Below, one piece after another: positions 6,338 through 7,566 of a DNA stretch of 7,566 nucleotides (its first letter is position 1; the number at the start of each line of letters is the position of its first letter). The translations under genes and the position numbers were made by a program. Below the pieces are notes generated by a model, which saw only the letters and a program-made list of their open reading frames with translations, made no database searches and was not told where the DNA came from. The stretch is taken from contig RFOO01000040.1 of NCBI GenBank assembly GCA_009926645.1, forward strand, positions 1 to 7,566. The letters are read 5' to 3'. Source of the stretch: a bacterium (GTDB lineage: Bacteria; Verrucomicrobiota; Verrucomicrobiia; Opitutales; UBA953).

Positions 6338-6988
6338 TTACTCGTTCTCTTTGATATCTTTAATATCAATGGTCTTCTTTACGCGCTCGCCCGACTGGGA
6401 AGGAAAGTCCTCTAAAAGAGCATGTACCAAAACAGGAATAAGGCGTGGACGATTGATATCGATATAATCGCCATAAACTTCGCCCTCGTAAACTAACATA
6501 CCTCTTTGGCTGCCCACGACATTTTTATAAATCCTTAAGATTAACTGTGAGGCATTGTGCATGTGAGAGTAACTAGTGCTTTCTCCAGCTGCATGGCTTA
6601 AGGTAGGGTAAGTCGTAATCGTTCCATAAGATTCATGGGGTCGACCTTCTGTATTTTTGTTAGAATTGAGAGAAAATTCAAAGGTCACCGTATAATCAGC
6701 CGAAGCGCTTTGGCCGTTATCTAAAAACCTCATACCCTTTGCGGTTAAGAGTGGAATTAAGTTTTTTGCCTCAATCTGATATTCCTGACTGCCCTTAAGC
6801 GAGGGATCGATCGGCGCTAGGCAAAAGGCTTTTCCCTGAATGTCTTTCAATTCAATGGTGTGAAAAACTCGGCGCTCGATTTCAATTTGTCCGTAATAGC
6901 GACTCTGACAACCCGCGAGTACAACCATAGCAAAAATCAGAAGGATAGATTTTGTTTTCATCATTTGTGCAAAAGATAACTTCATCAT
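6338..6988 (-). CDS. Putative lipoprotein of unknown function
   Basis: This is a secreted, lipid-anchored protein. From the ATG at 6988 it has 216 residues. A signal peptide with basic KTK (11-13), a hydrophobic core (SILLIFAMVV) and lipobox LAGC puts the lipidated Cys at 27. Gln follows at +2, so there is no Asp inner-membrane retention signal and outer-membrane targeting is plausible. The mature part is mainly beta-like and polar, with paired Tyr/Gly motifs (YEGEVYGDYIDINRP) and a C-terminal helix (LIPVLVHALLEDFPSQ). This loosely recalls DUF4136-type lipoproteins, a weak impression only. A good -10 box overlaps the first ATG, so the real start is probably the ATG pair at 6964/6961. That gives about 208 residues and a standard 18-residue signal peptide (MMKTKSILL onward). 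Neither start has a Shine-Dalgarno site. Confidence 0.82.
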   Translation of the reverse strand: MMKLSFAQMMKTKSILLIFAMVVLAGCQSRYYGQIEIERRVFHTIELKDIQGKAFCLAPIDPSLKGSQEYQIEAKNLIPLLTAKGMRFLDNGQSASADYTVTFEFSLNSNKNTEGRPHESYGTITTYPTLSHAAGESTSYSHMHNASQLILRIYKNVVGSQRGMLVYEGEVYGDYIDINRPRLIPVLVHALLEDFPSQSGERVKKTIDIKDIKENE

Positions 6989-7014
6989 TCTATGTAAGAG
7001 AATTTTTACGACAA
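6987..7014 (-). promoter_or_regulatory. Candidate sigma-70 promoter of the lipoprotein gene
   Basis: On the - strand TTGTCG (7014-7009, four of six matches to the -35 box) is separated by a 16-base AT-rich spacer from TAGAAT (6992-6987, five of six matches to the -10 box). The -10 box overlaps the upstream ATG at 6988. Transcription would start near 6980, which supports translation from 6964 or 6961. Confidence 0.5.
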
Positions 7015-7121
7015 GGGGTTAATTCAAACCCATCATCCCAACAAAGATTAACAGGTTTAAAATCGTGAGTCTTTTAGGGCTTAATCAGACTTAATGAATG
7101 CTTATCTAGAAGAATTCTAAA

Positions 7122-7493
7122 CTAAGATTTTTCTTCGCGTGCTGCCCAAACCAGAGACAACCAACCTAAAATCATCAGCAACCCACCCAGGGGCGTAATC
7201 GCACCCAGCCAGCGTGGCGCACCCAGCGATATCGCATAAAGTGTTGAACTAAAAATAACGGAACCGAAGAACCAAAACCATTTAGGATAAAAGCATAGTG
7301 ATGGAGAAGATTTTGGGTTAATCGCTCCCACCGCCAAAGCATGCACCAATAAATAAAGTGTCGCTGTATTCCACCAACCAGAGGCCTCAGGAATCAGAGC
7401 AAGCTTTGGTTTCAAGGCATGGGCACCGAAGGCACCGAGTGCGATAGCCATCGCACCCATGATACCAGCAGTGACCCAATGTCTATTGGCCAT
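7122..7493 (-). CDS. DUF423 family small integral membrane protein (YgdD-like)
   Basis: This is a 123-residue hydrophobic protein with four likely membrane helices at about 6-26, 43-60, 71-89 and 95-117. The family hallmarks are visible: GAMAIALGAFGAHALK near the N-terminus, WWNTATLYLLVHALAV in helix 2, FSSTLYAISL in helix 3, and ITPLGGLLMILGWLSLVW in helix 4. Length and order agree with DUF423 proteins such as E. coli YgdD. The molecular function of the family is not known to me. The start ATG 7493 has GGAG 5 bases upstream and directly follows the stop codon of the preceding gene (TAAATG), so the two are very probably co-transcribed and translationally coupled. No convincing terminator is seen in the 133 bases before the lipoprotein gene. 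Confidence 0.9.
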   Translation of the reverse strand: MANRHWVTAGIMGAMAIALGAFGAHALKPKLALIPEASGWWNTATLYLLVHALAVGAINPKSSPSLCFYPKWFWFFGSVIFSSTLYAISLGAPRWLGAITPLGGLLMILGWLSLVWAAREEKS

Positions 7494-7566
7494 TTAAGCT
7501 CCAGCGTCCGCACCTGATTTCTTTTGCGTAAAGGTAAGCCCCTTGTCGCCGACAGCGACAATCACT
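7494..7566 (-). CDS. C-terminal end of an unidentified gene (5' part outside window)
   Basis: On the - strand one frame is open from the window edge to TAA at 7496-7494, 23 codons ending in VAVGDKGLTFTQKKSGADAGA. The tail is small and polar, with a Lys/Gly/Ala-rich end like a flexible C-terminus. The stop sits directly before the ATG of the DUF423 gene, and the ribosome binding site of that gene lies within this frame, as expected in a compact operon. I do not recognise the protein. With 23 codons the frame could be open by chance, but the tight junction favours a real gene. Confidence 0.5.
   Translation of the reverse strand, partial: VIVAVGDKGLTFTQKKSGADAGA
7499..7502 (-). promoter_or_regulatory. 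Shine-Dalgarno site of the DUF423 gene
   Basis: GGAG on the - strand stands 5 bases before ATG 7493, inside the last codons of the upstream gene. It fixes the start of the DUF423 gene at 7493. Confidence 0.6.

Noticed and set aside
7068..7091. AGTCT/AGACT inverted repeat as a terminator for the DUF423 gene
   Set aside because: Only 5 bp of AT-rich stem with a 14-base loop and no T-run following on the - strand.
7424..7441. Short direct repeat of GGCACCGA
   Set aside because: It lies in the codons of the conserved GAFGAHA motif of DUF423 and is explained by the protein sequence.

Overview
The window looks like chromosomal DNA from a Verrucomicrobiota-like bacterium (possibly Opitutales/Puniceicoccales). 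This is an inference from three things: the style of the N-terminal region of IF2, a McsA/McsB protein-arginine-kinase pair outside the Firmicutes ctsR-mcsA-mcsB-clpC setting, and weak use of Shine-Dalgarno sites. Base composition looks balanced, near 50% GC by eye. There are no mobile elements, CRISPR arrays or phage genes, and coding density is high.

Left part (2-2173, + strand): the 3' end of infB (IF2) is followed 3 bases later by rbfA, a translation-initiation and ribosome-maturation operon. rbfA converges on mcsB so tightly that both stop codons share one TTAA palindrome. Positions 2170-3732 (- strand) carry mcsA then mcsB, encoding the zinc-finger activator and the catalytic subunit of the protein-arginine kinase.

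Middle part (3733-5405): a short divergent intergenic region leads into a + strand pair. The first gene is a FabF-type beta-ketoacyl-ACP synthase with unusual motif variants. The second is a dedicated-looking acyl carrier protein, closed by a strong intrinsic terminator. A - strand tRNA-Ala(GGC) with its own hairpin terminator follows. Its likely promoter lies inside the 5' end of the divergently read neighbour, a DEDDy-type 3'-5' exonuclease-domain protein.

Right part (6286-7566): a perfect 14-bp bidirectional terminator separates the exonuclease gene from three - strand genes. These are a lipoprotein of unknown function (probably starting 24 bases downstream of the longest start), a DUF423-family small membrane protein, and the last codons of a further gene whose stop codon directly abuts the DUF423 start.

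Most of the content is housekeeping. The points most worth a second look are the atypical ketosynthase/ACP pair, the stand-alone McsAB pair, and two places where promoter-like sequence argues against the longest reading-frame start. I saw no wholly new multi-gene system.
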